Both the position numbers and the translations under genes were made by a program. The notes beneath the pieces were generated by a model. That model did no database searches, was not told where the DNA came from, and saw only the letters and a program-made list of their open reading frames with translations. Positions 1 to 13,206 of a DNA stretch of 64,000 nt are shown here, piece after piece. Each line of letters starts with the position of its first letter. Within the stretch, counting starts at the first letter, position 1. This DNA comes from Ursus arctos (Eukaryota > Chordata > Mammalia > Carnivora > Ursidae), in assembly GCF_023065955.2 (NCBI RefSeq), contig NW_026622808.1, positions 46,202,475-46,266,474 on the forward strand. Direction: 5' to 3'.

Positions 1-110
1 TATGGTGGCAAATAAAGCAGACATTATCACGGTCTTCATGAAGTTTGGAGACTAGCTAATTCCTTTACCTCCTTCTCACTCTTGGTATCTAGCTTGATTG
101 GTCTCTTAAG

Positions 111-280
111 GCGCTGTTTTTCAAAGTGTGGTCCAGGACCCAACAGCAACAGACTCTCCTGGGAGCTGATAAGAAATGAAGACTCGGAAGCTCAGTTTCA
201 GATCCACGGAATCAAAATCTGCTTTTTGAACAAGGTTTCCCATGTGGTACACGTGGGCATGAAGGGTCTAAGTTCTATCT
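111..280 (+). mobile_element. MER20-like hAT-Charlie DNA transposon fossil
   Basis: The stretch reads tttcaaagtgtggtccagga followed by 'ctcctgggagctgataagaaatg', the order seen in the non-autonomous MER20 family. The right end (acacgtgggc) is eroded and no clean terminal inverted repeat remains. Such copies are ancient and immobile. The small open frame across it has no coding signature. Confidence 0.7.
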
Positions 281-1664
281 GCCTGGCCCTATGAAGGAGA
301 AAAACTCCTTACTTATTGCTTGGTTTTCTCATCTTTGCTGTTGTCTAAAATGAACAGATGAGAACTGAGAGGCAGGAGAGACTAAGCAGATATACATAAT
401 GAAGAGATGAGGTAAGGGGCGAAATGCAAAGGGAAAGATTTGGGCAGGGTGATTCTGTGGCTGTATTTTAAGGAAATGTGGAGACAAGAAGGGATGCGAG
501 ATGGAGGGCAGTTGTAAATAAACAGAGAGATGGGGAAAGCAAATAAGAACAGCTGTGCCCTGTTCAATGGGTCTCCATCAGCCATTCTTTAAGAGACTTC
601 AAAAAGATTTACATTTCTTCTTCACTGTCTTCAGGTTTCATTACTGGTGATTCTTCTATGTGAAACCAGAGGACAGGGGGCCACAATGGACCTCAGCTTT
701 AGATGAGTTACATAACTGTGGGCTTCCCTTGTCCTTTTTTAGACAGTAGGGTGGGAAAGTCAGTAAAAATTCAAGCCCACTACTACAAACTAAAATAAGC
801 AGTTAGCATTCTATTCCATTTCCAAAAAGGACGGATATTTTTTCATTACTTCACAATGATTTTGTTGACTTTCATCCATCTCTGCACTGAATTACTTAAT
901 AATGCTAAATTAGAGCTACATCCCCAAGTAGCTGTAATTTAGCAGTCACAAGAGGGAGGGAGGGACAGGGCAGATCCTTAAAGCTGGTGTTAGCTCTATG
1001 TTTCTAAGGCTAGTGTGGATGAAAATAAATAAAAATAATCTCCAAGTGGTGAAACTTAAAAACATCAGTGAGAATATTTCAGCTCTGGTTGTTAGCTGAG
1101 TGAACTGCTTCAGCATCAACGGCCTTTATTCTTTCTATGTACATAACAGAGTATTGATCTGGGAGCCTATATGAGTAAAGGTGATGGTGGGAAAGGGAAT
1201 TTATAAACCACTTGGTAAAATATAAAAACCCCAACTCCTGTGACTGCTGTATATAATCTGTGCTATTTCCAAAAAATTATAAAACAAAAACATCTCCCAT
1301 AAAAAATCTTTAAAGGATATTGGAGATGAAGTGATGGCTCTCCTTAGAAAACAACTTTCATAAAACACATTTTTAAAATAGTTCTCAGATTAGGAAAAAA
1401 ATAAGAGAAACTCCACTTGGCTCTTTTGTTCTTTTTGATGCTTGTTGGATTCGAGCTCATGGTTGGGTGTTTTTATGACAACAAAAACAAAGAATTTTAT
1501 TTTAGTTTAAGCATAGTCTTTGACCTGCATTACCTATACGAGATCCTGTTTGATTAGACATATTGCTATGCATTTAACTTCAGAACAGTTTCAGAGACTG
1601 TCATGAGACTGGGTGCTCTTTCTCTCTGGGATGGTGTTCAATTGACCAATGGAAAGAAGCCTTT

Positions 1665-1665
<1 letters not shown>
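281..1665. other. unique AT-rich sequence, nothing recognised
   Basis: No exon-like frame, RNA gene or repeat family was recognised on either strand. CpG is very sparse, as expected for bulk mammalian intergenic or intronic DNA. Confidence 0.5.

Positions 1666-1705
<40 letters not shown>
1666..1705. repeat. (CA)n microsatellite
   Basis: About 20 uninterrupted AC units followed by a short C run. Uninterrupted arrays of this length are usually length-polymorphic. The 67-residue frame reading through it as repeated Thr-His is an artefact. Confidence 0.97.
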
Positions 1706-1706
<1 letters not shown>

Positions 1707-2249
1707 CCCAATGGTGAGAAGAGGGTTCAACTTCTCCAAGATGTGGCATAAGTACTCAATTTTTATAAGAATTATTATCACTAATTGCTGGTATAGATAT
1801 AACTGAAGTCCTTCAGATTAAAAATAGGGAGGGAAGGAGGTTAAAGGGAGGAAGGGAGGTTGCTGATCTGAATGTTTTTTTCCAATGACCTTATCAAGAT
1901 TATAATATTTCAAGCGTTTCACAGGTTATAATACAAACATGGTGAAGGCAAAAAATTATGTTAGGTTGATTGCAGCTCTCAAAGCTAACCATGTAAACCT
2001 CCAAGACACAGCACTGTGTCTTATAGTAGACTTTTAAGCCCTCAGGCCATGCTTCACTGGCAGAGTGTTTTCTGGCTTGGGGTGTTAGCATATGAATTCT
2101 AATTACAGTTAATACACTAATCCTAGGTCCTGATCTCCAATCCCTCAGCTACCAAATCCATTGCAGAAATTGGCCAAACGTCGAGGCCAGGGAGTTTTAA
2201 GGGAAAATAAATTGCTGAGAGGTACAAGATCCTGTTCCTTTTCTGCTTA

Positions 2250-2712
2250 AATGGTTTCTCCCAGCTCTTGGGATTAAGGTGAAAATCTTTAGGATGAATT
2301 GCACAGTCCTGTACAACCTGGCATCTCCCTAGTTCATGCTGTACCAACTACTCCCTGAGCTTATCGCTCTTCAACTATCCTGGCCTTCCCCTGCCCTAGG
2401 GTCTTTGTTCAGATAGCTGGCCCCTGCCTGCTGCCTTACTAACCCTCCTGCATCCTTCAAATTGCAGCATAAACATCAAGTCCTCAGCAGAAGTCCACCT
2501 TCGCCACTCAGTCTAAGTGGTTCCCTATGTTACATGATCATAGGACCCTACCGTTCCCCATGATAACATATATCACAATTGCAGTTATACTGTCATATAT
2601 GCAATTGTTCTTTTTGGCTGCCTCCTCCCGGGCTTTAAGCTCCTTAATCCCAATAGTGTGTCTGTCACATACAGGTTCCAAAAATATTTGTTAACTGAAT
2701 GAATGAAGAGAT
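2250..2712 (+). mobile_element. LINE-2 (L2) 3'-end fragment
   Basis: The sequence follows the typical L2 3' order: 'cctggccttcccctgcc', a 'catccttcaaa' block, 'ctttaagctcctta', then the hallmark end 'aaatatttgttaactgaatg' with a gaatgaatg-type tail. L2 predates placental mammals, so the divergence is expected. The left edge is approximate. Confidence 0.75.
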
Positions 2713-2972
2713 GAGTCAGTTCCATAAGCTACCTGAACACTTTATCTGCGCATCTCTAACAGCCCCTCTTATCACTATTATAATTTCTAAAGCTGTCTCC
2801 TCCGTTTAACTATACGATCTTCAGACAAAGCGTTTTGTCTGCCTTCAAGTATAGCTCAGGGCCTGGCTCATGTAAGGTGGCTCCAAGATAAACCGCTTGC
2901 GGACACATAGGAGGAAGACAGGGAGACAGAAGACTGATGACAAGAGGGAGGAAAAAGGGTAGGGATGTGGTT

Positions 2973-2999
2973 AAAAAAAAAAAAAAAAGAAAAGAAAAA

Positions 3000-3055
<56 letters not shown>

Positions 3056-3066
3056 AAAGGAAAACA
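2973..3066. repeat. poly-A followed by (GAAA)n microsatellite
   Basis: An A run passes into about 14 GAAA units. This could be the degraded tail of a lost retroposon, but no element body is recognisable on its left. The antisense frame of repeated Ser-Phe-Leu residues is a repeat artefact. Confidence 0.95.
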
Positions 3067-4134
3067 ACAAAGGACAGAATTTCTAAGGACTCAAAAGATA
3101 GTTATCACCTAGATAATTTTTTAGTAAGTCCTTAAAATAAGTTAGATGAAATACACATACAAGAGAAAATTCATGATTAAATCCTTCCTTTGGAAGAAGA
3201 AAAGCCTTTTGTAACCCTTTTGGAGTGCATGCCAAACAAATGTGGCATGCTGACAGCATATTATAAATAATACTGATTAAAAAATTGTTTTTATAAAGAC
3301 AAACAGAAGGCTAAAATTCCTGCTGGTAATATTCAAACCATTAATAATTTTGATTTCAGGTTAATACGTTCTTGGGGGAAGAATAGAGGACTTCAGAGGG
3401 CATTTTAAACAGTTAGAAACCAATGTATTACTGCTGGTATTAATGATTCTTGGGAAAATTCATGATGTCACTTGCTTTGAACAATATGAGGACCAGCTGT
3501 AAGTGGTACAAAATTAAGGCTAATGACTAACTGTTCACATGCAAAACTCAGACTTCGTGAGGAGGACTTGCTAGGCAGCCCCAGATTGTGAGGCTCAATT
3601 ATTAGCCCATTTTAACTGAAAGTGTGAAAAGACATTGCACAAGTACCATTGCAAGATGATCCTCAGCCACTGGTCTGTCTGGTCCTTAGCTACAAGAACC
3701 TCACCCAAAGTGTTACTATGATGCCACAGCTTTCAACCGTACGGGGCAGATATTTTATTGGTGATACTTTGTATTTTGTATAAGACATGTTCAAAATGTG
3801 TTTGGCTATACTCAATAGATTGTCCCCAGCAGAATGTCTTCAACCCTCTTACATTTTATGGGTTTTTTTTTTTTACATTGTGTCAAGAATTTTTAATTCT
3901 TAATATACTTCTGTTGACAATCTTACGCTTTTTGGAGAAAATGGAAACAATTAAACCTCTTAGTAAATGCTTCATTCACATTCAAAAAAAAGATGTTGGA
4001 ATATCTTTGACAGAATCCTAGGCCAAGTCCAATGAGTCTCTAAAATAAAATCAAATCCTATTAATTTTACTTCAAACTACATTTTTCATCCACCCATTTC
4101 CCACTACTTGAGCTACCTAACAATCTTCTATGTG
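3067..4134. other. unique sequence, nothing recognised
   Basis: Short frames only. A T run near 3868 is the only low-complexity feature. No exon or RNA gene is supported. Confidence 0.45.
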
Positions 4135-4345
4135 GGCTTCCAGCTTATATCCTTGGTCTCTTCAGTCCATCCTATACGTGGCAGCCCAAGGGAAGTTCTA
4201 CAAACACAGATCTGACCTTACCACCCTTCACTGATTTTCCTTGCACTTAGGATAAAGTAAAACTTTTACCCTTACCTAAAATCCATCTTCTCCAAACTTA
4301 TCTTGTATTACTCTCCATCTACCTTCTTTATATCTATTTTCATCT
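4135..4345 (+). mobile_element. L2-like LINE fragment
   Basis: The blocks 'cagatctgaccttaccaccc', 'ttgcacttaggataaagtaa' and 'aaaatccatcttctccaaac' parallel the L2 segment that runs 'atctgaccatgtcac', 'aggataaagtccaaactcc'. Highly diverged; edges approximate. Confidence 0.6.
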
Positions 4346-6174
4346 TAAAATTTAAGGTTTATTAACACCACACACACGTTTCCCTGGTGTCTTCATTCAT
4401 CTTGAGTCATTCACCTGCAGTAAGTGTGGCACTTATCTGGGTAAGACCCAGCTCCTGTGGGTTTAGAGGTCAGCAGGAGGAGTTTAGATGCTATTTTCAA
4501 TGACAGAAAGAGGCATTAGAGGGTCTTGGTTAAGGTATGATCTGATCTATGTTTTTAAAGAGTTCTCTCTGGATCTATGTGAAGAATGAAAGGAAGCCAA
4601 AATGGCAGCAGGTGAGAACCACTCTAACAGACAATATGGTTTTTAAAACCCAATGCCAAGCTCAGAACTAAAGGGAGAGTAATATTTGGTTGTTGAATGA
4701 ACATATTAACAATGAAGAAGCAATAAACAGTAGCACCGAAGAATGAGTCAAAACCGGGGGTGACTTATAGCCCATAGAAAGTCACCCCCTATCCATTTGT
4801 GACCCTTTGAGTCAGAAATCAGAACCACTGACCACTCCCGTTCTGGATGTCAGCCAGCCATGGGCTCATATTTCAGACAGAGTGCATTTTATGATTAATC
4901 TTAATCCTCCTACCTTCCACAGACGTAAATCATGTAAACGTTTTCCTGGGGGAGGAGAAATGGTAAATGATCTCACCAAACATCCCCTTTAAACTGCTTT
5001 TGATGAAAGCAAATTTCCAAACCCATACATTGGAGTAGAAACTGGAGGGTGGTAAACACCCTACTTCTGCCTGTGAGATCTCAAAGGTGACCCCCTTGCC
5101 TGTCATCACTGAACAAAGGATGTAACACAGACAAGATCTATACCCTCATTCTTGCCTCTACTTCCATCTAACTATACACCAGAAGCCAGAAGTTGCCCAG
5201 GTTAAAATATGAGATTGCTGGTCTCTTCAACTCGAGTCCCCACGCACTTTCTTTTTCTCTTCTGTGCCTCATTTTTTCACTCTTGACATGGATGCCTCTC
5301 CTTCCAGGGGCTGTCTAAATGGCAAGCTTCTTTGATCTATAGCCCAGTCAAAGGTAGGATCTGTATTTCCAACATCCAGCATAGGCTGCCTGCCTGTTGA
5401 TATTAATCTTCTGCCTTTGCCAGTCGTAGACAATAGGGGTTGGAGAGTGTTAATCTGAAGATTCACCAGACACCAAGCCATAAATCTGCCTGAGGGTAGG
5501 TAGGCTTGTGGCATTTTCGATTTGCTCCTCTAAGAAGACTCTAGGCTCTATTTGATCCTCCATTGCCTTTGCCCTGAAAGACTGAATTACTCACAACTTT
5601 GAAATTCAGTTTCTTCAGAGTATCTCACATCCAGCAAAGCTGAGAAGGAGAATAAAAACAGCACCCATTCACTTCAGAAACTGAGCCAGGAAACTCCAGG
5701 GTAGATGTTGTACAGATATGATATTTTGTTGTCTTGAGATGTTTTGCTTTCCAATAGAGTAAAGCAAGGGAAATGTTTCTCATTTTCTAGCTAAGTCCCT
5801 AATGAGCAATGCAGTATTGCTTGTTACAGCTAATTTCAGTATCTATGGCTGTTTTTTTAAAAAATCAAAGTTAGGATAAAAATTCTCAATTAGAACTCAA
5901 ATTATAAGAGAAAACTACCAGTAAGCTGTATATCTACAGTACATTTTCACCAAATCCAATTATTAAATAGCAAACCTGTAAAGTTTCCTATATACAAACT
6001 GATAGACTGGATAAGTGTGCTTGCAAAATCAAAAGCATCATATCTTGTCTATAAGCACAAATGATAAATTATTTCCTTGGCAAAGTGATTTCTTATTTTT
6101 GTCTTGACTTTTATTTCCCCTGAAATGAACTGGACTGTTAATGATTATTAACAGTCTAAGACTTAAAGATTATT
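4346..6174. other. unique sequence, nothing recognised
   Basis: No repeat family or exon could be assigned. Frames of 60-80 residues occur on both strands without homology or codon bias I can recognise. Confidence 0.45.
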
Positions 6175-6223
6175 TTTTCCTCCCTCCCTCCCTCCCTTCC
6201 TCCCTCCCCCTCTCTCTCTCTCC
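6175..6223. repeat. pyrimidine tract (TCCC)n/(TC)n
   Basis: TTTTTTCC followed by repeated CCCT units and then (TC)5. This is a strand-asymmetric simple repeat. Confidence 0.93.
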
Positions 6224-6720
6224 ATCAGAGAAATCTTGGACATACGAAATAAGTCACATCGCCTATTTCTACTTGTACTGGTTTAAGGAAACACCTATTT
6301 TAGGATTCTGGTCCTATGGATAGGCCAGCAACTTAAGATACCTTCCAGTGCTACAGTTTTGTAATTAGCAGGCAATTCTCTCTGTAAGAATTAAAGGAAT
6401 TCTTTCTTGCACCTCTCTAGACAAAGTTTAAGCTCCTTTTTACCCTTGGAATGATCCATATGTTGACATCACTAAAAGGGACTCCCCAAAGTGTACCGAA
6501 GGAAACGCTTCATTTCACATCCCATGAAAGACATGCTAGTGGTAGGAAAGAGTGCCAACATCATAAGGGCAGCCTTCCACAGGAATGCGAAGTTTTTTAA
6601 GGGCACAAGCTACCTCTTCACAATCTGTCCTCCCCTATGTGTTTTATATTGAGAGAGTTCACCTAGAACTGCTTGCTTTACCCCATCACTTGCTAGAGAT
6701 TTTTAACCAATGACTTGGTC

Positions 6721-6765
6721 TCATTGTTTTTGTTTTGTTTTGGGGTTTTTGTTTGTTTTTGGTTT
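6721..6765. repeat. T/G-rich low-complexity tract
   Basis: Interrupted TTTTG/TTTG units. Flanking sequence from 6224 to 7194 holds nothing else that I recognise. Confidence 0.8.
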
Positions 6766-7194
6766 ACCTCTACATCAGGGAGTAGACCCCGGATACCTGG
6801 ACACTTCAACCTCAACTGTAATATGCCTCAATCTTTTGTTTCAGCCTCCAGGCTAATTCTGTACTTGTATTAGAGTAAGCCTAAGTGAGAATTTCATGAG
6901 TTATGCTTCCCACATAGTGTATTTACATTTTAACTCAAATTGGGACCTTTAGAAAGCATGTGAAATAGACTTTTCCATACACATATGCACATAGTTTTGT
7001 GACTCGTTGCATCATGCCAAAATGGCTGGTCCCACCTTATTATATCAGCCCTGGAAATGAAGTCTGACTTTTTCTTTGCTGATGAAAGCAGTGCTCAAGA
7101 AAGCCTTGTGACCTTAGGATTACAGTTTTATAAGAAATGAACTGTAAACCTATGCACAGAAGAGGCCAGCATCTTGTAAGCATACAGTGAAGAT

Positions 7195-7425
7195 TTTAGT
7201 TGCAATTTTTTTTTTTTTTTTAAGATTTTATTTATTTATTTGACAGAGATAGAGACAGCCAGCGAGAGAGGGAACACAAGCAGGGGGAGTGGGAGAGGAA
7301 GAAGCAGGCTCATAGCGGAGGAGCCTGACGTGGGGCTCGATCCTGTAACGCTGGGATCACGCCCTGAGCCGGAGGCAGACGCTTAACCGCTGTGCCACCC
7401 AGGCGCCCCTTTAGTTGCAATTTTT
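7195..7425 (-). mobile_element. SINEC retroposon (tRNA-derived), with TSD
   Basis: Body 7211-7409 lies on the minus strand: T-rich tail on the left, 'taagattttatttatttatt', and ending 'ccacccaggcgcccc', the complement of the SINEC 5' end. It is bounded by a perfect 16-bp TSD, tttagttgcaattttt, at 7195-7210 and 7410-7425. The tRNA-like head (A-box-like gtggcacagcggttaagcg, B-box-like ggatcgagcccc on the minus strand) marks RNA polymerase III ancestry. The perfect TSD implies a fairly recent insertion. Confidence 0.97.
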
Positions 7426-8950
7426 ATTACAGTGCACTTTGTCGAAGAAAACTAGCTCAACATTCCACATCAAATACTCACGCAGATTTCAGCACTTTTA
7501 AAAATTGGTAACCAAGATACACAGCTTAAGAAATAAACCTCATATACAAAAATAACCTGGGAGGAAAGGAAAACAGTCACATGTGGTAAATACACTTTGG
7601 TAGTCAGTACTGTAAATTGTGAAACAGATTAGTTAAATATCCAGAAACATACTAAATTGTCCTCTAAATTGTTCTTCTAATGTACAAGCTCCCCATTGAC
7701 TCATTACTAAATTATTTGCCAGTAAATGAATTTTCTTTTCTTCAAATGCTTTTGGAGCTAGAAGGAGTTAGCACTGATGAAATGCTTTCTGAAAGGAGAA
7801 AGGTTATATCCACACGACCCTGAATCGACTGGTTATAAAGCTGAAAAATTCTGCTGAACCACAAGGAAGTTCTCTCTTTGTGTAAACCAGTGGTTATCAG
7901 CCATTTATTTTGCAACACGCTCTTGACTATTCTGAAATAGAATTCACAGATAATAAAACACACCCACATATCACTAAAATAAATAAATAAATATGCCCTA
8001 ACTATAATATAAAGGGAAAAAGTCACTTGTCATAATATATTATGCATTTCAATATCTACATGTTTGGGGACTAAACTGCAGTTCATGATAAAGGAAACAG
8101 ATGATTTCATCTATGCAAAAGAGCACAAAAGCTACAGATACTCTCAATCCTTGGAACAACCAAAATTTCACCTACGTATTTCTCACACAACTCCTAGAGG
8201 GAGGTGCTTTTACTTAGAGCCACTGTTATTACAACATTAAATGGTTGGTTTGATAGTCCCTTTTTGATATTATTGCTTTCTAGTTTGACTCATCATTGGA
8301 TGAGCCATTGATGAGATTTTGGAACCACAAACTTTTAGGTGTTTTTATTTTTTCAATCTCTGCTACTAAGTCTAATGCTCTAAAAGTACAATTCTAATGA
8401 ACAGAGCTTATAAACTTGCCCAATTTCCTGCCACATGATCATACCTATAGAGGAAAAGAGCAAAAAACTAAGGACAAAAGAATAGAATAGTCCCTATTTC
8501 CCTTCAGTTGAGTCTCTGAAACTCCAAAAGATGGCTTCCTAGTGATATCTGAGTTTGGAGAGCAGCTTGCTAGTGTCCAGAAATGGACAGTATCATTCTT
8601 GAGTTTTCATAGTGAATTCCATTTCTCACTAGGGAATAAAATATTTGAATTCTTCTGTATCTCACCTGTAAAGTGAGGATACAGTGGTATAAATGCTCTC
8701 ACCTACTCTAAAAGGGAGTAAGTTCTATTAGGTTTTACTAGGCTTACTATTACCTGAGAGAGAGAAAGAAATCATTTCCTCTGGGTTGTTTTTCTTAAGT
8801 TACCCTGGAATAAAGATCAGTTTTCATTTCTCTTCAGGTGAATCACATAGATAAAACAAAAAAGTCAAAGCAGTCCAATATGTCAAGCATATGTTTCCTT
8901 CTTAGCTATAGTGCTGTGATCAGATCTCATATTTAATAAAGGTATCAGTG
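7426..8950. other. unique AT-rich sequence, nothing recognised
   Basis: No exon, RNA gene or named repeat was seen. A 94-residue minus-strand frame at 7742-8026 lacks any family resemblance. Confidence 0.45.
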
Positions 8951-8984
8951 GCGTGTGTGTATGTGTGTGTGTGCGTGTGTGTGT
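8951..8984. repeat. (GT)n microsatellite, imperfect
   Basis: GT array interrupted by AT and GC units. Confidence 0.93.
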
Positions 8985-10985
8985 TTATCACACTATGCTA
9001 CAAACATGATCCAGGTATTCAGGTTTTGAATAATTTGTTTTATTTCACTACTCATTATAAGAAGATACCCTCCTGTCTCTTGGATAATTTGCATCCTGAA
9101 GAGAACAGATAATTTCCAGGTTTCTATGGTTGGCCCTCAAGCAGTCAATAGCTCTCCTCATAATCACAAGATAGCTGCCACACAATTCCAAGTTTCATAT
9201 GTGAATGAAACAAGACATAGCCAAAAAAAAAAAAAAAAAAACCACAAAAAACAAAAAACTGCCTCAATTAAAAAAAAATGAAATAGAACCTTCTGGAAAA
9301 GTTCTTTCTGAGAAGTCCTCTAACCAACCTATCCTCATTTTTCATTGACCAGTTCTAGATTTTATGCCTATTCCAAAAATAATTTATTGGCAAGAGAAAT
9401 TCTTGATCGGACCAAACAAATGAAGTTCCACCTGAAGGAATGTCAGTCTTTGAAGAAAGAGTTGTAAGGAGTGAGAGGACTTTTATCTTTTCTTTTCTTT
9501 CTTTTTTTTGTTTGTTTGTTTTTTGCTTTTTGGTAAGGATGGGAAAGAAGGCAAACAACACTGTTACATGAGGCTTCTAGAAGCTATCAAGAAATTTTCA
9601 TTTTCTAAGTTTTCTTGTTTTGAGGATTTCCCAACCACTTCCATACTTCACGCCTTCCAAATTAGTACCATTACTACTTCAAGCCCACACCACATTTGTC
9701 ACATCTTTGTTGCTCGACTAAAGGTCCCTAGATGAATGAGTCAGGGAAAGAGCTTAAAATTAAAACAAGAGTCCCTTGACTCCCAGGCCAGGACTCTCCC
9801 CATAGATAAACGAATTCCTTATCCAGGACACTAACCATTGTTCTATGAAGTTCATCCAAATAACCTCTTCATGGCCCCCTAGTAAATAACAGGCAACGAC
9901 ATTAACCTTGATAGAAAGAAGCAAATCTGATAAAGGAGAAGTATAGCATGGTTTTTCCATGACAATGAGACAAGTCAGAAGTTATGGATAGAAACCACAG
10001 TCAAATCATGGGGCTTTTAGATTCCAAGCCCTAGTTACAGAAGTCCTTCTTATAATCCCTGGTATCTTGGAGAAGAAAGGATTAAAGTATTCCATTCTAC
10101 TTCATCCATGGGACAAGATTCCTTATGCCCCATCCGTTGCCCAGTCAATCAAAAAAGCATCTTAGCCTGTCAGTCCCACGGAAAGAGACAGAGGGATGCT
10201 GTGGTGCTGGGGAAAGGGGAAAACCAAGTCAGGAAAAGTGAATCCTACTTATCAACTGCTCTAAGTGTGGCCTGTAGTCCAATAACAAAAGTTTTAATTT
10301 CAGAGTGTTGAAATAAGAGTATCCTCGCTGGCAGGTAAAGTACAACTTCTCTGTGAAAGGGGGGCCCCCACAAATCATTGCTTTCTCTTCCCAAGTATCT
10401 ATTTGACCCTTTCCAAAAGGTTAATCAACTTCAACATGGAGTAATGTCACTGTGTAAGTCTAAAATCTATGATTTGCAGATGGAGATTGGCAGGGTGAAC
10501 TGAACCACAAGGTCTGTCATTAAACAAAACACAAATGCACTCACCGCTGGCCACCAGTTCAGATACAGGGCAGCCTGCTCTTATGGCTGGAAGGTTAGAG
10601 CATGGGGGTGCAGGCTTGATGAGCTGATGACCCTTCAGACTTTCATTTGAGGTATTTGTGTGTTACAGTATTTGTACTGTTCAAAGATGGTATTTGTGTA
10701 TTAGATGTTTTGTGCTGTGACTTCCAAGTATGCAGGGACTGATCTTAGAAAATCACCGTAAGTCAGACCTTTACCTTCTTTCCCTTTTCTCTCTTCAAAC
10801 AGCGGGAGAGTACCCCCTCTTCTAACCCATTTGCAATACCTCTGCAAGCAATCTTTCACAAAATCTGCCATGCTGCAGCTTAGCTGTCACCTTCAAAGCG
10901 ATCTTCTTGAACCGTTAATCTAAAGTAGCCATCCAACATTTTCTTCAAAGTGCTTGTCTCCAAATGACTTTCCCTTCCATTTATG
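8985..10985. other. unique sequence with A-rich and T-rich tracts
   Basis: An A run at 9223-9240 with following A-rich spacer, and a T-rich (TTTC/TTTG) tract at 9483-9531, are the only structure seen. The complementary short frames across 9355-9735 are chance frames. Confidence 0.45.
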
Positions 10986-11450
10986 TCCTGTTTCCCCACA
11001 ACAGAGTACAAGCTCTATGAGAGCACAGATCCAGTTAGGATGAGCTTCCGGTGCTGGTCAGAGAAAATCCAAACTAACAATGGCTTACACTAGATAAAAA
11101 TGCGTTTCTCTCTCACATATAGGAAGTAAGGAGTCCAGGGCTAGTAAGGTAGCTACAAAATCTTTAAGGTGCTCAGACTCTTTCAATCTTCTAAATCTTC
11201 TGCCTTTAAAGGTTTTTGCCTTCAGGTTCAGTCGTGTCTTCTGTGTTTCAACCAGCAGAAAGGATGACTGGGTGAAGAGAGGCAATGCCATCCTTCCTTT
11301 AAATATACATCTGCTTATATCTCATTGGTTTATACTGAATCACATCGACATACCTTCCGCAAGGGAGGCTGGGAAATGTAGTCTTTATTTCTGAACAGGC
11401 CCAGTGAAAAACCAAGGATTTTATGATTAAAGAAGGGGGAAATTAATACC
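10986..11450 (+). mobile_element. ancient interspersed repeat, family unassigned
   Basis: The pattern 'aacaatggcttacactagat', 'gtccagggctagtaaggtag' and the right-hand block 'gggaggctgggaaatgtagt' recur together in many mammalian loci as one old transposon-derived repeat. I recognise the pattern but not the family name. A 68-residue antisense frame inside it is not a gene. Confidence 0.5.
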
Positions 11451-11569
11451 AGAGTGCAATTAACAGTCTCAAACATACCTGTCTTATTTGTTGCTCTCTA
11501 CCTAGCATTTGACCAACTCATGCCTATTAAAAAGATTTGAAAAGCCATATGTTCAGTGAAAATGAATGG

Positions 11570-12210
11570 ATGAATGGCATTCCTTGGCTTATACACTCAA
11601 AGACCTCCCATTGCTTGTAGGATGAAGACCCGAAACCTTAAGATGGCCTACACAGACTTGTATGATTGGACTCCTACATACCACTCCATCCTTCCATCCT
11701 TCCACTGTTCCCTCTTTCTTTTAGCTCCAGCCATATTGACTTTCCTCACTCTCTGGAACACTCCAGGTCTCTCCAGATGACTGTACATGCCATTTCTTTT
11801 GACTAAAATGTTCCTCCCTACTCTATTCATCTAAGTATTTCCTACTCTCATCTTGTTCCTTTTCTACCCCAACTCCCAGGAAAGTACTCAAGATAACTAT
11901 TTCCTGGTTGACTTAACTTAAACATGTAATTCCTCAATTCCTCTGGGAGAGCTCTCTAATTCTCTAGACTGAGTTGGAGTCCTCAATATATATTCCATGG
12001 CAACCTGAACTTTTCCTTTTTGACACTATGTACTCTTAAAATTATTCACTTAATTATTTAGAAGTATTTATTAAATATCTGCCATTGTCCCTGGAAGAAG
12101 ACCATGGGGGGCTAGGATTATGTCAGTCTCAGTCTCTGTTGTATCACCACAGAATAGAAAAGTATATTGCACATAGGTACTTCACAAATACCTGCTGACT
12201 ATGGGTGAAT
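11570..12210 (+). mobile_element. LINE-2 (L2) 3'-region fragment
   Basis: The order 'aaagacctcccattgcttgt', 'aggatgaagacccgaaacct', 'cacagacttgtatgattgga', 'ctctctggaacactccaggt' and the terminal 'atattgcacataggtacttc' matches the L2 3' region. Diverged, with an internal A/T-rich indel near 12030. Confidence 0.75.
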
Positions 12211-12509
12211 GCCTAATTTGTGTAAACTACTACATGAAGCTTTTGCTGAATAAACCAAAATAACTATTCTTTGTTCTCATATAACTAATGTTCTAAGAAA
12301 GAAAAATAAGCATAAATGCACATTCAAGAAAAAAACTATGCAATAATACCTGATTGGATTAAACAGACATTTAATGAGCCTCTGCTTTTTGTAGATGAAT
12401 GAAAGTATTGTCCCTCAAGGAGCTCACAGTGTAATGAGGAGTATGAATTGCTAATTATCTTGCAGGGTTTATTTTCCATTTTTTTCCCTTTAATAATAGT
12501 TTCTCCTCA

Positions 12510-12870
12510 GAAGGGCACATGGATGCCTTGCTAGAAACTACCTTTTCCACCCTCCCTTTAATCAGGTGTGAACATATGACCAAAATCTGGCCAAAGGCAT
12601 GTGAGTATATGTGATGCATGCAACTTCTATACTATGATCTTCTAAAGGAAGCCTCTTGCCCTTGCCTTCTCCTTTTCCCCTCCCGGTGGCTGGGAGATAA
12701 CAATAACTAAAGCTACTGCCTTGGACCTAAAGATAGAAGCTCTATGGTTAGGATGGTAGCCACTCTAGACTGCACATTGTTCTGTGAGAGAGAAATAAAA
12801 CTTCCATCTTATTTCAGTCACTATGATTTGGGGTCTCTGTTACTGCAAGTTGACTTATATCGAAATAGAG
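12510..12870 (+). mobile_element. old LTR-like repeat (MLT1-like), tentative
   Basis: The order 'gaacatatgaccaaaatctg', 'gagaaataaaacttccatct' and 'tttggggtctctgttactgc' is the recurrent 3' part of a very old retroviral-LTR-like mammalian repeat. Family assignment to MaLR/MLT1 is inference. Right edge near a run of Gs. Confidence 0.5.
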
Positions 12871-12952
12871 GGGGGCCAAACAAATACAACACAATATGTT
12901 AAGTACAACAGAAGTACAGAGGTACAGCCTAATCTTACCAAGACATGAGCAT

Positions 12953-13206
12953 CTAAAGATGAAATTCCTGGGGCGCCTGGGTGGTGCAGTCATTAAGCGT
13001 CTGCCTTTGGCTCAGGGCATGATCCCGGCATTCTGGGATCGAGCCCCACATCAGGCTCCTCCGCTAGGAGCCTGCTTTTTCCTCTCCCATTCCCCCTGCT
13101 TGTGTTCCCTCTCTCGCTGGCTGTCTATGTCAAATAAATAAAATCTTTAAAAAAAATAAATAAAAATATAAATAAATTTTTAAAAAACCTAAAGATGAAA
13201 TTCCTG
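12953..13206 (+). mobile_element. SINEC retroposon with 18-bp TSD
   Basis: Body 12971-13188 begins gggcgcctgggtggtgcagt and ends in caaataaataaaatcttt plus a decayed A/T tail. It is flanked by a perfect 18-bp TSD, ctaaagatgaaattcctg, at 12953-12970 and 13189-13206. The 81-residue frame running into it is not a gene. Confidence 0.97.

Noticed and set aside
2973..3066. Antisense Ser/Phe/Leu-rich peptide
   Set aside because: Translation of a (GAAA)n microsatellite.
12971..13040. tRNA gene suggested by A- and B-box-like sequence
   Set aside because: It is the tRNA-derived head of a SINEC retroposon; no cloverleaf is intact and a TSD surrounds the element. The same applies to the other SINE heads.
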